Notes: generated by a model not told the origin, from the sequence alone. Positions 7,953 to 16,880 are shown, counted from the first letter of the stretch. The stretch: DNA of 42,915 nucleotides from Bacteroidales bacterium (GCA_016286775.1 JAEEUA010000005.1:1-42915); one strand, 5' to 3'. Program-made: numbers and translations.

Positions 7953-9713
7953 ATGAAACACAAGCTCTACCTTTTGATGGCAGCAATGATGACATCGGCG
8001 ATGCCGGTGCTTGCAGCTGCAGAGCCCGATGAGACGGGCATGACGATGGATGCACAGACCTGGTGCAAGAGTGTGAAGGCAGGCTGGAACCTCGGCAACT
8101 CGCTCGAGAGCGCCGGAGGCAGCTGGAACAATTCCGACTGGACGTGGTACGACGTATGGCAGCCCGACCGCAACAAGTGGGAGACCTGCTGGGGCAATCC
8201 CGTGACGACCGAAGCGATGATCAAGGCCGTGAAGGAAGCTGGCTTCAATGCCATCCGCATTCCCGCCCGTTGGGAGGGACACATTATCGACTACGACCAG
8301 ATGACCATCGACCCGCAGTGGATGGCCCGCGTCAAGGAGGTGGTCGATTATGCCATTGGGCAGGACATGCTCGTCGTGCTCAACACCCACCACGAGTCCT
8401 GGCTCGAAAACAATCCGTACTACCAGTATCAGGAGAAGATCAACGACCGCCTGTCGAAGATCTGGACGCAGATTGCCACGACATTTGCCGACTACGACGA
8501 CCACCTTGCCTTCGCTGGCATCAACGAGGTGCAGGTCAACTGGGCACAGCCAACTGCCGAGAACCAGGCTGTTCAGAACAGCTACAACCAGACCTTTGTC
8601 GATGCCGTGCGTGCCACGGGCGGTAAGAACTACTATCGCAACCTTGCGGTACAAACCTATAGCTGCAACGCCTATTATGGCCTCAATGGCCTCGTGGTGC
8701 CCACCGATGTGGTGGAAGGCCGCCTCATTGTCGAGTTCCACTACTACGATCCCTACGAGTATTGCGGCTCCGCCCAGTATTACTATTGGGGCAAGGAATA
8801 CGCCAGCTATGGTGCCACGCCTTCGAGCAACGAGAATACGATGAAGAACCTCCTGACGCAGGCACAGCAGAAGTGGTGGCAGAAGGGGCTGGGTGTCCTC
8901 ATCGGCGAATATGGTGTGTCGAATCACTTCGACGCCACGGCTTCCGATGATGTGCAGAAGGTGCAGCTCGAGAACCAGGAATACTGGTACAAGACCTTTG
9001 TCAGCGCGGTGCGCGAGAATGGTTTTGCTGCTTTCGTCTGGGACAACAATGCGTTCGGCAATGGTACGGAAAAGTTCGGTATCTTCAAACGCAACGGCGA
9101 AATGCATGTCGATAACCCCTACGCTCTGCGCGGCATCATCGAGGGTTCAGGACAGGAATATGTCGAGCCGCAACCAGGTGGCGACGATCCCGCCGATGAC
9201 TGGTACTCGAAGGTCGGCAAGACGCTCTGGTCCGGCAGTGGCTACATGGCCTGGGGCGACGGACTGCAGCTTCCGATTCCCGCTTCCGAGTTCGAAGGAA
9301 CCGAGGCCGACGACCTGCTGGTGCTCTACTACGACATCGATGGTGCAGCTGGCTACAGCATGGTGCAGTTCTTCGACGGCAACTGGAGTTCCAATCCCCA
9401 GTTCGTTTACGAGGGAACGACCGACTTCCAGTTCAACTTTCGCGACATCACCGGTCAGTTCTCGGGTGCTCAGATCACACCGCTCGTGATTCCAGCAGCC
9501 ACGGTGCCCACCCTCCAGTCAACAGGTCTGATGATCCAGGGCTTTGGCGCCACCCTCACCAAGGTTGTCCTGGTGGATGTCAGCGAAGCCGGTCTCCGCG
9601 AAATTTCGAGCGACAGGCACGAAGAAGTCCTCTACGACCTGATGGGCCGTCCTCTCGACCAGGCTCCCGCCAGCGGCCTCTTCATCCGCAATGGCAGGAA
9701 GGTAGTTTTCTAA
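7953..9713 (+). CDS. Secreted GH5 family endoglucanase-like enzyme with C-terminal beta module and sorting-like tail
   Basis: A 586-residue protein. A signal peptide (MKHKLYLLMAAMMTSAMPVLA) is followed by a GH5 catalytic domain: GWNLGNSLES (44-53), CWGNPVTT (79-86), RIPARW (102-107), HHESW (146-150), acid/base Glu192 in GINEV, HYYDP (about 263-267) and nucleophile Glu319 in IGEYG. The GWNLGN and WGNPVTT phrases are typical of GH5 subfamily 4, whose members cut beta-1,4-glucans such as cellulose and xyloglucan. Residues about 418-545 form a Gly, Asp and aromatic-rich beta module that may bind carbohydrate but was not classified. The last 27 residues (LYDLMGRPL...GLFIRNGRKVVF) match the tail shared by other exported proteins in this window. 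Start ATG 7953 lies after the 9-base repeat; the longer open frame includes the repeat and is not real. Confidence 0.88.
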   Translation: MKHKLYLLMAAMMTSAMPVLAAAEPDETGMTMDAQTWCKSVKAGWNLGNSLESAGGSWNNSDWTWYDVWQPDRNKWETCWGNPVTTEAMIKAVKEAGFNAIRIPARWEGHIIDYDQMTIDPQWMARVKEVVDYAIGQDMLVVLNTHHESWLENNPYYQYQEKINDRLSKIWTQIATTFADYDDHLAFAGINEVQVNWAQPTAENQAVQNSYNQTFVDAVRATGGKNYYRNLAVQTYSCNAYYGLNGLVVPTDVVEGRLIVEFHYYDPYEYCGSAQYYYWGKEYASYGATPSSNENTMKNLLTQAQQKWWQKGLGVLIGEYGVSNHFDATASDDVQKVQLENQEYWYKTFVSAVRENGFAAFVWDNNAFGNGTEKFGIFKRNGEMHVDNPYALRGIIEGSGQEYVEPQPGGDDPADDWYSKVGKTLWSGSGYMAWGDGLQLPIPASEFEGTEADDLLVLYYDIDGAAGYSMVQFFDGNWSSNPQFVYEGTTDFQFNFRDITGQFSGAQITPLVIPAATVPTLQSTGLMIQGFGATLTKVVLVDVSEAGLREISSDRHEEVLYDLMGRPLDQAPASGLFIRNGRKVVF

Positions 9714-9750
9714 GTCACGCTTAGAACGAAGCCAGAATTAAAATACGTTG

Positions 9751-10030
9751 AGATTGCACTATCTGTCCGCAGGTAGTGCAATCTAGCGCTGTGATGGTAC
9801 TATCTGTCCGCAGGTAGTACAATCTTGCAGTGAGATTGTACTATTTGTCCACAGTCAGTACAATCTCACAATTTGGCTGTACTATCTGTCCGCAGGTAGT
9901 ACAATCTTGCGGCGAGATTGTACTATTTGTCAACAGCCAGTACAATCTCACAATTTGGCTGTACTATCTGTCCGCAAGTAGTACAATCTTGCGGCGAGAT
10001 GGCACTATTTGTCCGCAACCAGTACAAAAC
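9751..10030. repeat. Array of seven hairpins with 82-base higher-order period
   Basis: Two hairpin types alternate. Type A starts at 9751, 9833, 9915 and 9997; type B starts at about 9795, 9877 and 9959. Each series is spaced by exactly 82 bases. The best copy (9751-9784) is AGATTGCACTATCTG, loop TCCG, CAGGTAGTGCAATCT: a 15-pair stem with one T-G wobble and a UNCG-type tetraloop. Stem changes in the other copies are partly compensated (GCAC/GTGC becomes GTAC/GTAC). Linkers also alternate, with two identical copies of CACAATTTGG and two of TGCGGCG among them. No open frame of value crosses it and no T-runs follow the hairpins, so it is not a series of ordinary terminators. Confidence 0.9.
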
Positions 10031-10095
10031 AACTCTGAGATTGCCTTTCCTCCTCAAAATCTGAGTAATCAAGCCTCGCGGAGCCTATCCGAAAT

Positions 10096-10140
10096 CCATC
10101 CGTCCATCGCGTATATATATAGAACGCGATGGACGGATGG
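10096..10140. repeat. Perfect 16-base inverted repeat with AT loop
   Basis: CCATCCGTCCATCGCG (10096-10111) is exactly complementary to 10125-10140, around a 13-base loop TATATATATAGAA. A T-run (10154-10159) follows after a 13-base gap, too far for a standard terminator. The loop, right arm and following bases (AACGCGATGGACGG, then GGACTCCGTTTTTT) resemble 27421-27457, suggesting a dispersed repeat family. The remaining bases from 10160 to 10308 are AT-rich and show nothing further. Confidence 0.8.
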
Positions 10141-10308
10141 ACAATGGACTCCGTTTTTTCGTACGTATAGATACATCGAAATAGGTATAGTCTCGTTTTT
10201 ATATTCCCTTGGATTTATATCCTATTGTTTATCAAATTGAAAAAAAGTTCCATTTATTCGACCTTTGAATCATTTTTCTCAAAAGTTTTTCACTTTTTTC
10301 GACAAAAA

Positions 10309-10340
10309 TTTGCAGATTTCGTAATAATCTCCTATATTTG
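10309..10340 (+). promoter_or_regulatory. Promoter of the 10529-16054 gene group
   Basis: TTTG (10309-10312), exactly 20 bases, then TATATTTG (10333-10340): a complete Bacteroidetes consensus promoter. Transcription would begin near 10346. Confidence 0.75.
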
Positions 10341-10344
10341 CCCC

Positions 10345-10528
10345 ATCATTTCGAGGCTTTGCCTCTTGAAGTGTTTTTAATGTAAGCTTTCACGACCGCG
10401 ATAGGTAGGAAGTTGGTATATGCATATCATCCGAACGTTGGCTTCAGCGTTTCTTATCCTTGGGAATCTCTGCGCGCTGAGACGTATATCCTGAACATAA
10501 TTTTATAACCTTTAAAACTCCAATTATT
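10345..10528 (+). promoter_or_regulatory. Long 5' leader, possible structured RNA
   Basis: About 180 bases separate the promoter from the ATG at 10529, far longer than elsewhere in the window. The leader is less AT-rich than the surrounding spacer and contains possible local stems: GAGGC-TTT-GCCTC near 10353-10365, a self-complementary ATATGCATAT in the middle, CGTTG-GCTT-CAGCG near 10436-10450, and TCTC...GAGA around TGCGCGCT near 10470-10485. No open frame of note is present. A conserved cis-regulatory RNA is possible, but I could not assign it to a known family. Confidence 0.4.
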
Positions 10529-11506
10529 ATGAAGAAATCTGTTCTTTCCCTGTTGATTGCCCTGATGGCAATTGTGGTTGCAAATGCGCAACAAATCTCT
10601 GTAGTGTCGGAAGGCGGCAAAACTGATCTTTATCGCACGTTCCAGGAAGCCATCGAAAAGGCAGAACCGGGTAGCGTCATCTATCTGCCGGGTGGTGGAT
10701 TCCCGATTGCTGATGAAGTGAAAATCACGAAGAAACTCACCATCGTGGGTATCGGCAACAAAATCGATACGGAGAATCCCGACGGATATACTACTGTCAG
10801 TGGCAATCTATTCTTCGATCAGGGTTCTGACAACAGTGCTTTGATGGGTGTGTACGTCTCGGGCAATGTTTATATCGGTAATGACAAAAACGAAGTGGAC
10901 GATGTATTGATTCGGCATTGTAATATCAATCATTTAAATGTGAACAACAACAAATGCAAGGGAATAACCATCAATCAGAACTATTTTAGATCAGGGGCTG
11001 TCTTCGGTGGGTCGAATGCGACATTTAGTAATAACATTACTACAGGTATAGAAAATCTTGATAATGGATTTATCTTAAATAATATCATTACAGGTAGAGC
11101 ACCTAATTATTATAATGCTATTGCTATATGTGATTGGACGTCTATAACCAATAATATCATCTTTAATTCTAACATTCATTCTGGCGATCAATGTTTTGCC
11201 CAAGGAAACATGTGCGTAGTTGATTGGTCATTAGACGAAAAATGTATCAATATGGGAACAGTCGATTGGAACAATGTTTTCAAGTACTTCAACAATGGCG
11301 CCATTTCTCCTGCTTCTTCTTTCCATTTCAAAGCTGATAGTGAATACACCAAATATGAAGGCCAGGTCGGCATCTACAGTGGAGACACACCCTTCGAGGA
11401 CGACCAGCTGGCTCCTGTACCTTTTATTATCAACAAGGAGGTGCCCCAGAAGACTGACATAGATGGAAAATTGAGAATTCGGATTCGTGTAAAGGCAAAC
11501 CATTAA
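10529..11506 (+). CDS. Secreted protein with right-handed beta-helix-like repeats
   Basis: A 325-residue protein with signal peptide MKKSVLSLLIALMAIVVANAQ. The mature part starts with a phrase common in pectin-lyase-fold proteins (YRTFQEAIEKAEPGSVIYLPGG, split here around residue 40), followed by a series of short beta runs with repeated NN, NI and ITG turns (SGNLFF, GNVYIGN, LIRHCNINHLNVNNN, ITINQNYF, FSNNITTG, LNNIITG, ITNNIIF). That pattern suits a parallel beta-helix. No catalytic residues of a known lyase were recognised, so an adhesive or structural role is as likely as an enzymatic one. It is first in a tight three-gene group; the next ATG is 13 bases after its stop. Confidence 0.65.
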   Translation: MKKSVLSLLIALMAIVVANAQQISVVSEGGKTDLYRTFQEAIEKAEPGSVIYLPGGGFPIADEVKITKKLTIVGIGNKIDTENPDGYTTVSGNLFFDQGSDNSALMGVYVSGNVYIGNDKNEVDDVLIRHCNINHLNVNNNKCKGITINQNYFRSGAVFGGSNATFSNNITTGIENLDNGFILNNIITGRAPNYYNAIAICDWTSITNNIIFNSNIHSGDQCFAQGNMCVVDWSLDEKCINMGTVDWNNVFKYFNNGAISPASSFHFKADSEYTKYEGQVGIYSGDTPFEDDQLAPVPFIINKEVPQKTDIDGKLRIRIRVKANH

Positions 11507-11519
11507 TGCTTCGTCCACC

Positions 11520-14500
11520 ATGAGTAGAAATACGACCATCTTTTTATGGCTATGCCTGCTCAGTTGGCTTCCAATTACGTCTTTCGGACAAACCCTGACA
11601 CAATATGAGTATTGGTTCGATGATAATTTCGGCGATCGAACGTCAGGATCATTGAGCGGTTACACTGCCTTGTTCGACCAAGAGGTAGATGCCTCGTCGC
11701 TCAGCAACGGCATTCATAAATTCAGTTTCCGTGTCAAACAGTCCGACGGCCATTACTCTGCCGTCACCAGTTCGTTATTCTTGAAAGTTATAACTGGTGG
11801 AGGCACGACCATGGAGTATTGGTTCGATGACAAGATCGACCAGCGGGTAAGCCAAGACATAGCCTCTGATGATGCAATTCAAGAATTTGATCTTGATTTG
11901 CATGACGATAAGATATTCCCAACGGGATTTCACAAACTCAACATCCGTGTGAATATCGACAACCAGGCAAGTGCCATCTATTCCACGGGTGTCTATAAAT
12001 TCCCTGTGGGCAACGACACAAGGCTCGACTATTGGCTTGACAGCGATACCACCGACATCAAGACCCTCACTGCAAAGGCTGCTAATGATGGCACTGCTTA
12101 CTATCTAGTCCACGACGATTGCGACCTTTCTGGGGCTTCCATAGGCTTCCACAAGCTCAACATGCGTGTTATTATAGATGGTATACCGAGTGCGGTCTAT
12201 ACTTCGAGTGTCTTCAAGCAGCCGATGGGCAGCGGCGCAAGGTTCGACTATTGGCTTGACAACGATACCACCGACATCAAGACCCTCACTCCAAAGATTG
12301 CCAACGATGGAAGCTCCACCTATCTGATTCATGACGATTGCGACCTCTCGGGGACATCCATCGGTTTCCACAAGCTCAATATGCGCATGACCATCGACGG
12401 CCAACCGAGTGCCGTCTATTCCACGGGAGTCTATAAAATGCCCGAGGGCAACCTCTCGAAGCTTGAATACTGGTTCGATAACGATAAGACCGTTCGAACT
12501 ATTCCTGGCACGATGTCCAACGATGGTTCTACTTATCAGTTCTTCAACGACCTCGAGATCGATGACCTCACCCCAGGTCATCACCGTCTCTATTGCCGTG
12601 CCGTGAGCGACGATGGACTTATTTCCTCGGCTGTCACCTCGACAGCTGTTATGGTAAAGTCGAAGTATGATGTTGATCCCGCAGACGTGAAAGTGATTGA
12701 TCAAGCATATTGGTTTGATGACGGGGAGCTGACGGTTTCATCCGTGGATAATCCAAAAAATGTAATCAATCAGCCTAACACCTTTGATACACGTCAACTA
12801 GCAGATGGACAGCATACCTTGCATGTCCAATTCGGTAATTCGGCTGGTGTGTGGAATGGACCTGTTGATTATATCTTCGAAAAGACTCCAGTTGTTGACC
12901 CTTCGATTGAAGCTAACGCTACAGTAGAAGATGGGATTGTGACTTTGAATTATACAGCTATCCCATTTGCATTGAGCTATGAAGTCGTTCGCAAGTATCC
13001 AAGCGGACATAAAAGATTGGTGAATTTCAACGAATCTTCTGAATACCCTGCTCCTTTTCGCGCTATCGACACTCCTGGCATTGGAACTTACACCTACTAC
13101 ATAGAGGGCAATTATATCGATCTTAATGGTGTTAAGCAGGAAGTGCGTTCAGATGAGATGACCGTCACTGTCGAGAGAGCAGCCAGCACAGTCGAGCAAG
13201 CCAAAATCTATTGTGAAGTTAGGCACGATGGAGTGCCAATATACCCATGGGGTAACCACTACAAGGTATTTATAAATGGAACAGATGCTAGGGAAACAGA
13301 ATATGTTTTCTACCAAAATGGTGCTAATTTCTCAATAGGTGGAGTCCCATACGGTACAGAATTAACCATCAGTGTCCGAGAGAGGGATTATGGACATAAA
13401 GACATCACACTGATAGCGAGCAAAAATACCAACGATATTACCTATAAGTTCGATGGTATTTATGGAGAAGTTGAAGAACAGTTAGCCAATGACGCCTATG
13501 ACGTGATCTTGACTAACTCAATACACCTCACCCCTGATGCTTGGGAATTGTCTATACGCAACAAGATGAGGTTCCATACCTGGTCTGGTGACATCATCGT
13601 AAAGATGATAAGAAAGGCTACGTTAGATCTTTACAATGAGGAGGCCAACGGCGGTGTTCCTATCTGGAAATTTTTGAGATATAAAGAATTAGGTGTCGAT
13701 GATGGCCCGAATTATAAAACCGTGGCCAAGATGCACGTCCATCTCGAAAAAGATGAACACAGAACAATTGCACTGGATCTTATAGATTTGCCCGCAAGTG
13801 ACTTGAAGGAAGACTATTATGTGTGCATCTTTACCAAGCAGGATGGCTCAGAACAAATGAAAGAGCTGGGTGGCGGATACGTAAATCCCCAGACGGTGAA
13901 TTTCAATCCCTGCGATTATCTTACTCAGAATGATCTGGATTTATATTTAGTGAATGAATACAAACAGGTCATGAGTTACTTGAAACAGATGTCGCAATGG
14001 GGCGACCCATTTGCGTTTGAGATTAATTCTATTCCAGGCGATAATCTCAATGAAATTATCAACAACTTAGGAAATGGCAGATATTTTGATGTGGAAGGTT
14101 TTGAAAGGGACATTGTAGTCAATGGTTCCCATTCTGCTGGCCTATTGCTAAGTTGCTTTCTGGGAGACGTTGTCAAAGACGTGAAGCGGTATGCAAAAAA
14201 TACCAGAGGATCCCTGAAAATAGCGGATGGCATCCAGGAAGTCTTCAATACATTGCGTGATTTTTACCAAATCAATGAAGTTGATGAGAACCTCAAGTTC
14301 TTCGAAACTTTCAAGCAAGTAATCAAAGTCGGTGAAAAGCTAAAGATAAATGAAAAGATGTGGGGATTCAAATACCCCGCCTTCGAGATCTATAAAACCT
14401 ACTTTGATGTCGCAGAAGCCATGGTTAAAGCCATTGACAAATTAGAGATTTCTGTTCAGGAGGCTGCTCTCTATGAGAAGCTTATCTCCGGTAAAGGAAT

Positions 14501-14924
14501 CTACAAAATCAAGGTTCGCAGATATACTACTGATGACAGGGTAGAATATTTTCCAGCAAGCGATGTTTATGATCAGATTCGTGAGATTAAATTCCAAATG
14601 ACGACAGAACATCAAAGTGGTTATCATCCAGAATCCACTAAATACCAAATAGATTCACCAAAGCTTAGTGACGAGATTACAATCAGTAACGTGGATTTTG
14701 ATCACCTTCATAATAATATCAGTACTGGCATACAACTATGGATGATTATCACATGGAGGAACAACCGCGTCACTCGTGTCCCCATGCTTGAAAAGCATTT
14801 TGCAAAGCTGGAGAATTTTAAAAGTGATACTGAACCTCCAACCATGACTGTAGAACTGCAATCTGAGACCTATTTGCGGAAAGATTATATGGCAAACAAG
14901 TTGACAATTATAAATCAAAAATAG
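11520..14924 (+). CDS. Large secreted protein with six YWFD repeats and a FnIII-like domain
   Basis: A 1134-residue protein with signal peptide MSRNTTIFLWLCLLSWLPITSFG. Residues about 28-455 hold six repeats of 65-80 residues, each opening with a Y-W-(F/L)-D motif (YEYWFDD, MEYWFDD, LDYWLDS, FDYWLDN, LEYWFDN, QAYWFDD) and containing a GxHKLNxRV-like core and SAVYS/T. Repeats 3 and 4 are nearly identical in DNA and are spaced by exactly 219 bases. A fibronectin-III-like stretch follows (about 465-545), then about 580 residues with no family that I recognise, of mixed alpha-beta character with much charge. There is no dockerin and no YDLQGR tail. Codon use becomes more AT-rich after about 12700, hinting at a module of different origin. 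It probably acts outside the cell in binding; function is unknown. Confidence 0.7.
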   Translation: MSRNTTIFLWLCLLSWLPITSFGQTLTQYEYWFDDNFGDRTSGSLSGYTALFDQEVDASSLSNGIHKFSFRVKQSDGHYSAVTSSLFLKVITGGGTTMEYWFDDKIDQRVSQDIASDDAIQEFDLDLHDDKIFPTGFHKLNIRVNIDNQASAIYSTGVYKFPVGNDTRLDYWLDSDTTDIKTLTAKAANDGTAYYLVHDDCDLSGASIGFHKLNMRVIIDGIPSAVYTSSVFKQPMGSGARFDYWLDNDTTDIKTLTPKIANDGSSTYLIHDDCDLSGTSIGFHKLNMRMTIDGQPSAVYSTGVYKMPEGNLSKLEYWFDNDKTVRTIPGTMSNDGSTYQFFNDLEIDDLTPGHHRLYCRAVSDDGLISSAVTSTAVMVKSKYDVDPADVKVIDQAYWFDDGELTVSSVDNPKNVINQPNTFDTRQLADGQHTLHVQFGNSAGVWNGPVDYIFEKTPVVDPSIEANATVEDGIVTLNYTAIPFALSYEVVRKYPSGHKRLVNFNESSEYPAPFRAIDTPGIGTYTYYIEGNYIDLNGVKQEVRSDEMTVTVERAASTVEQAKIYCEVRHDGVPIYPWGNHYKVFINGTDARETEYVFYQNGANFSIGGVPYGTELTISVRERDYGHKDITLIASKNTNDITYKFDGIYGEVEEQLANDAYDVILTNSIHLTPDAWELSIRNKMRFHTWSGDIIVKMIRKATLDLYNEEANGGVPIWKFLRYKELGVDDGPNYKTVAKMHVHLEKDEHRTIALDLIDLPASDLKEDYYVCIFTKQDGSEQMKELGGGYVNPQTVNFNPCDYLTQNDLDLYLVNEYKQVMSYLKQMSQWGDPFAFEINSIPGDNLNEIINNLGNGRYFDVEGFERDIVVNGSHSAGLLLSCFLGDVVKDVKRYAKNTRGSLKIADGIQEVFNTLRDFYQINEVDENLKFFETFKQVIKVGEKLKINEKMWGFKYPAFEIYKTYFDVAEAMVKAIDKLEISVQEAALYEKLISGKGIYKIKVRRYTTDDRVEYFPASDVYDQIREIKFQMTTEHQSGYHPESTKYQIDSPKLSDEITISNVDFDHLHNNISTGIQLWMIITWRNNRVTRVPMLEKHFAKLENFKSDTEPPTMTVELQSETYLRKDYMANKLTIINQK

Positions 14925-14926
14925 CT

Positions 14927-16054
14927 ATGAAGGATTATAATAAGATAGCATTTGCCTGTTGGCTGTCGTTTGCGACGATTTTTGTGCAGGGACAGGAATT
15001 GAACTTCAAGTCTCCTGTCTTCGAAAATGCAGTGAGGCAGCATCTCAACTTGGAAGCAGAAGATGTCATCGGTTTCTCGCAATTGGACACGATTACCTTC
15101 CTCGACCTTTCCCGACGAGGGTTGACCGATATCCAGGACATTTTGCTTCTGCCCAATTTGCGTATTCTGGATTTGAGGGACAATGCATTGGACGACCTTC
15201 ATCCGATTACATTGCTCGATTCCTTGGAATATGTTGACTTGAGCTATAACAACCTGAAGAGCGTTAATGATCTGTTTGGTTCAAGAGCGTCTAATTTGAC
15301 GGTTAATGTAGCCTACAACTGCATTACAGATTTCACTTTTTTTAGTTCTGTCTCATCATGCGATTACACTTTTGATGGAACAAGTCTGCAGCTAATCGAG
15401 GACGCTCCTTATTTCGACGTATGCAACCTCTGCGCTGACGTAGATGCCGACGGGGTGCCTGTCTTGAACTACCGTGGCTATACGAACATGGAGGACGCTG
15501 CCTTCGTGGAGTGCGGTTCGGAACGTAACTCGGCGGTGATGGACGGCGACACCTATACGGTCACGTTGTCGAGGATTACCGAAACAACGAAGGCCTATCT
15601 CGGCAACGGAGTGATTGGCGACACAACTTATGTGGTGCCTCCCGCCAACCTCGAGGTCGACCCCGGCCAAAGCATCATCTTCGAGACGGGATTACCCGAG
15701 GGCTATTCCATCCGTGGCTTCTCGCCCGCCCAACAGGGTACGATGCAGATCGACGGGACCAAGCTGACTTATACCGCCTCCGACGATTTCGAATCCGAGG
15801 AATTTATGTTCGCCTACTATGAGGGTGCGGTGCTGCGGGGCTTTTCGAAAGTCTCGTTCCAGCCCGAAGTCTTCATCCCAGGCGATGTCAACGGCGATAA
15901 GAAAGTGCTCATCGGCGATGTGATAGCCATCCTCAACTATATCTTAGGGGATAGGCCAGGGAACTTCAAGGTGAAGGCAGCGGACGTGAACAGCGACGGC
16001 CTGATTGTCATCGGCGATGTCATTGCCGTGCTCAACATCATTGTAGGTCAGTAG
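14927..16054 (+). CDS. Secreted LRR-like protein with C-terminal dockerin-like module
   Basis: A 375-residue protein starting two bases after the previous stop, so translationally coupled. After a signal peptide (about 1-23) come leucine-rich repeats of the short SDS22-like kind (TFLDLSRRGLTDIQDI, LRILDLRDNALDDLHPI, LEYVDLSYNNLKSV; about 55-120), a middle region of beta character with no clear family, and at residues about 318-375 two calcium-binding dockerin-like repeats: DVNGDKKVLIGD and DVNSDGLIVIGD, each followed by a hydrophobic helix (VIAILNYI, VIAVLNII). Positions 1, 3, 5 and 12 of each loop hold D, N, D, D as in type I dockerins. Only the first loop has Lys in place of the usual Gly at position 6. 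It is the one protein here that has a dockerin but no cohesin-like module, which would make it a terminal client in an assembly. Confidence 0.75.
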   Translation: MKDYNKIAFACWLSFATIFVQGQELNFKSPVFENAVRQHLNLEAEDVIGFSQLDTITFLDLSRRGLTDIQDILLLPNLRILDLRDNALDDLHPITLLDSLEYVDLSYNNLKSVNDLFGSRASNLTVNVAYNCITDFTFFSSVSSCDYTFDGTSLQLIEDAPYFDVCNLCADVDADGVPVLNYRGYTNMEDAAFVECGSERNSAVMDGDTYTVTLSRITETTKAYLGNGVIGDTTYVVPPANLEVDPGQSIIFETGLPEGYSIRGFSPAQQGTMQIDGTKLTYTASDDFESEEFMFAYYEGAVLRGFSKVSFQPEVFIPGDVNGDKKVLIGDVIAILNYILGDRPGNFKVKAADVNSDGLIVIGDVIAVLNIIVGQ

Positions 16055-16191
16055 CAGTTCTATTAACAATGATTTGTATGTCCCTAATTAGCGTAACATC
16101 GAATTAGCAGGTGACCCATTTTGGACGAACATAATTCTTGCATTCGCTAATTCGGGATTGAAAAAAGAATTCATATACTAATTGAAGGATT

Positions 16192-16824
16192 ATGAAAAAG
16201 ACTATGTTTTCGAGTCTGGTGCTTTCAGGCATCCTGGCATTCGGCGCCAGTGCAGAAGATTTCGGCGGCACGCTCTATGTCGAAGACGCGACGATAGCTG
16301 CGGGCGAAACCGCCGTGCTCTCTGTCCAGCTTGACAACGACATCGATGTCAGCGGGTTCCAGCTGCAGTTGCTGCTGCCCGCAGGCATAGCCTACCAGGG
16401 CTGGGCCATCAGCGAGGAACGTCTGCCCGTGGGAGCCACAGCAAAGAACGTGCTTTCCATGCAGCACTTCGACAATCAGAAGCTCACCCTGGCAGGTGCG
16501 CTGAACTGCTGGGTGGGGGCAAAGTTCGCGAAGTCACAAGGCGAGCTGGCCACAGTGACCATCATCGCTTCGCCCAACATCGCAAAAGGCACCTATCTTG
16601 TCGAGCTGCGAGGCATCGACGTGTGCGACCCGATGGGCAATGATCACGAAATTCCCTCGTCCACCTTTACGCTCACTGTGGGCGATCCGACAGGACAGCA
16701 GCCCATCGAGTTTACGGGTCAAGAGGGTAGCGCTACGGTTTATGACATGCAGGGCCGTCATCAGAGAGAGGTCCAGGCCGGACAGGCCGGTATCGTGAAC
16801 GGGCGTGCCGTCTATCGGAAATGA
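16192..16824 (+). CDS. Small secreted protein with one cohesin-like module and YDMQGR tail
   Basis: A 210-residue protein: signal peptide MKKTMFSSLVLSGILAFGASA, one beta-rich module (residues about 22-165) and a short tail. The module reads like a cohesin: a first strand with GTLYVEDATIAAGETAVLSVQLDN, then VSGFQLQLLLPAGIAY, the phrase WAISEERLPVGAT, GALNC, and a closing GELATVTIIASPNIAKGTYLVELRG (quoted in parts; two strands). The same SEERLP phrase occurs in the cohesin-like modules of the two large LRR proteins downstream. The tail (VYDMQGRH...IVNGRAVYRK) matches other exported proteins here and may be a sorting or attachment signal. It lies 137 bases after the dockerin gene with no consensus promoter between, and is followed by a terminator at 16844. 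Confidence 0.7.
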   Translation: MKKTMFSSLVLSGILAFGASAEDFGGTLYVEDATIAAGETAVLSVQLDNDIDVSGFQLQLLLPAGIAYQGWAISEERLPVGATAKNVLSMQHFDNQKLTLAGALNCWVGAKFAKSQGELATVTIIASPNIAKGTYLVELRGIDVCDPMGNDHEIPSSTFTLTVGDPTGQQPIEFTGQEGSATVYDMQGRHQREVQAGQAGIVNGRAVYRK

Positions 16825-16843
16825 ATCCCTCTGTCTAATCTTC

Positions 16844-16880
16844 TCAATCCTCGGGCTTTCGGGCTCGGGGATTGATTTTT
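16844..16880 (+). terminator. Rho-independent terminator
   Basis: TCAATCC (16844-16850) pairs with GGATTGA (16869-16875) around a CG-rich loop that can itself pair (CGGGC/GCTCG), followed by TTTTT. The sequence closely resembles the terminator at 21280, which suggests the flanks were duplicated along with the genes. Confidence 0.75.

Noticed and set aside
6485-9713. The two hydrolases as cellulosome enzymes
   Set aside because: Neither has a dockerin-like module, so docking to the cohesin-like proteins is not supported by the sequence.
9751-10030. Hairpin array as a CRISPR array
   Set aside because: The parts between the hairpins are themselves repeated, so there are no unique spacers, and no cas genes are present.
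9830-10240. 136-codon open frame across the hairpin array
   Set aside because: A translated repeat (LYYLSTVS-like units) with no start context; the 82-base period is not a multiple of three, so the peptide repeat is not kept in frame.
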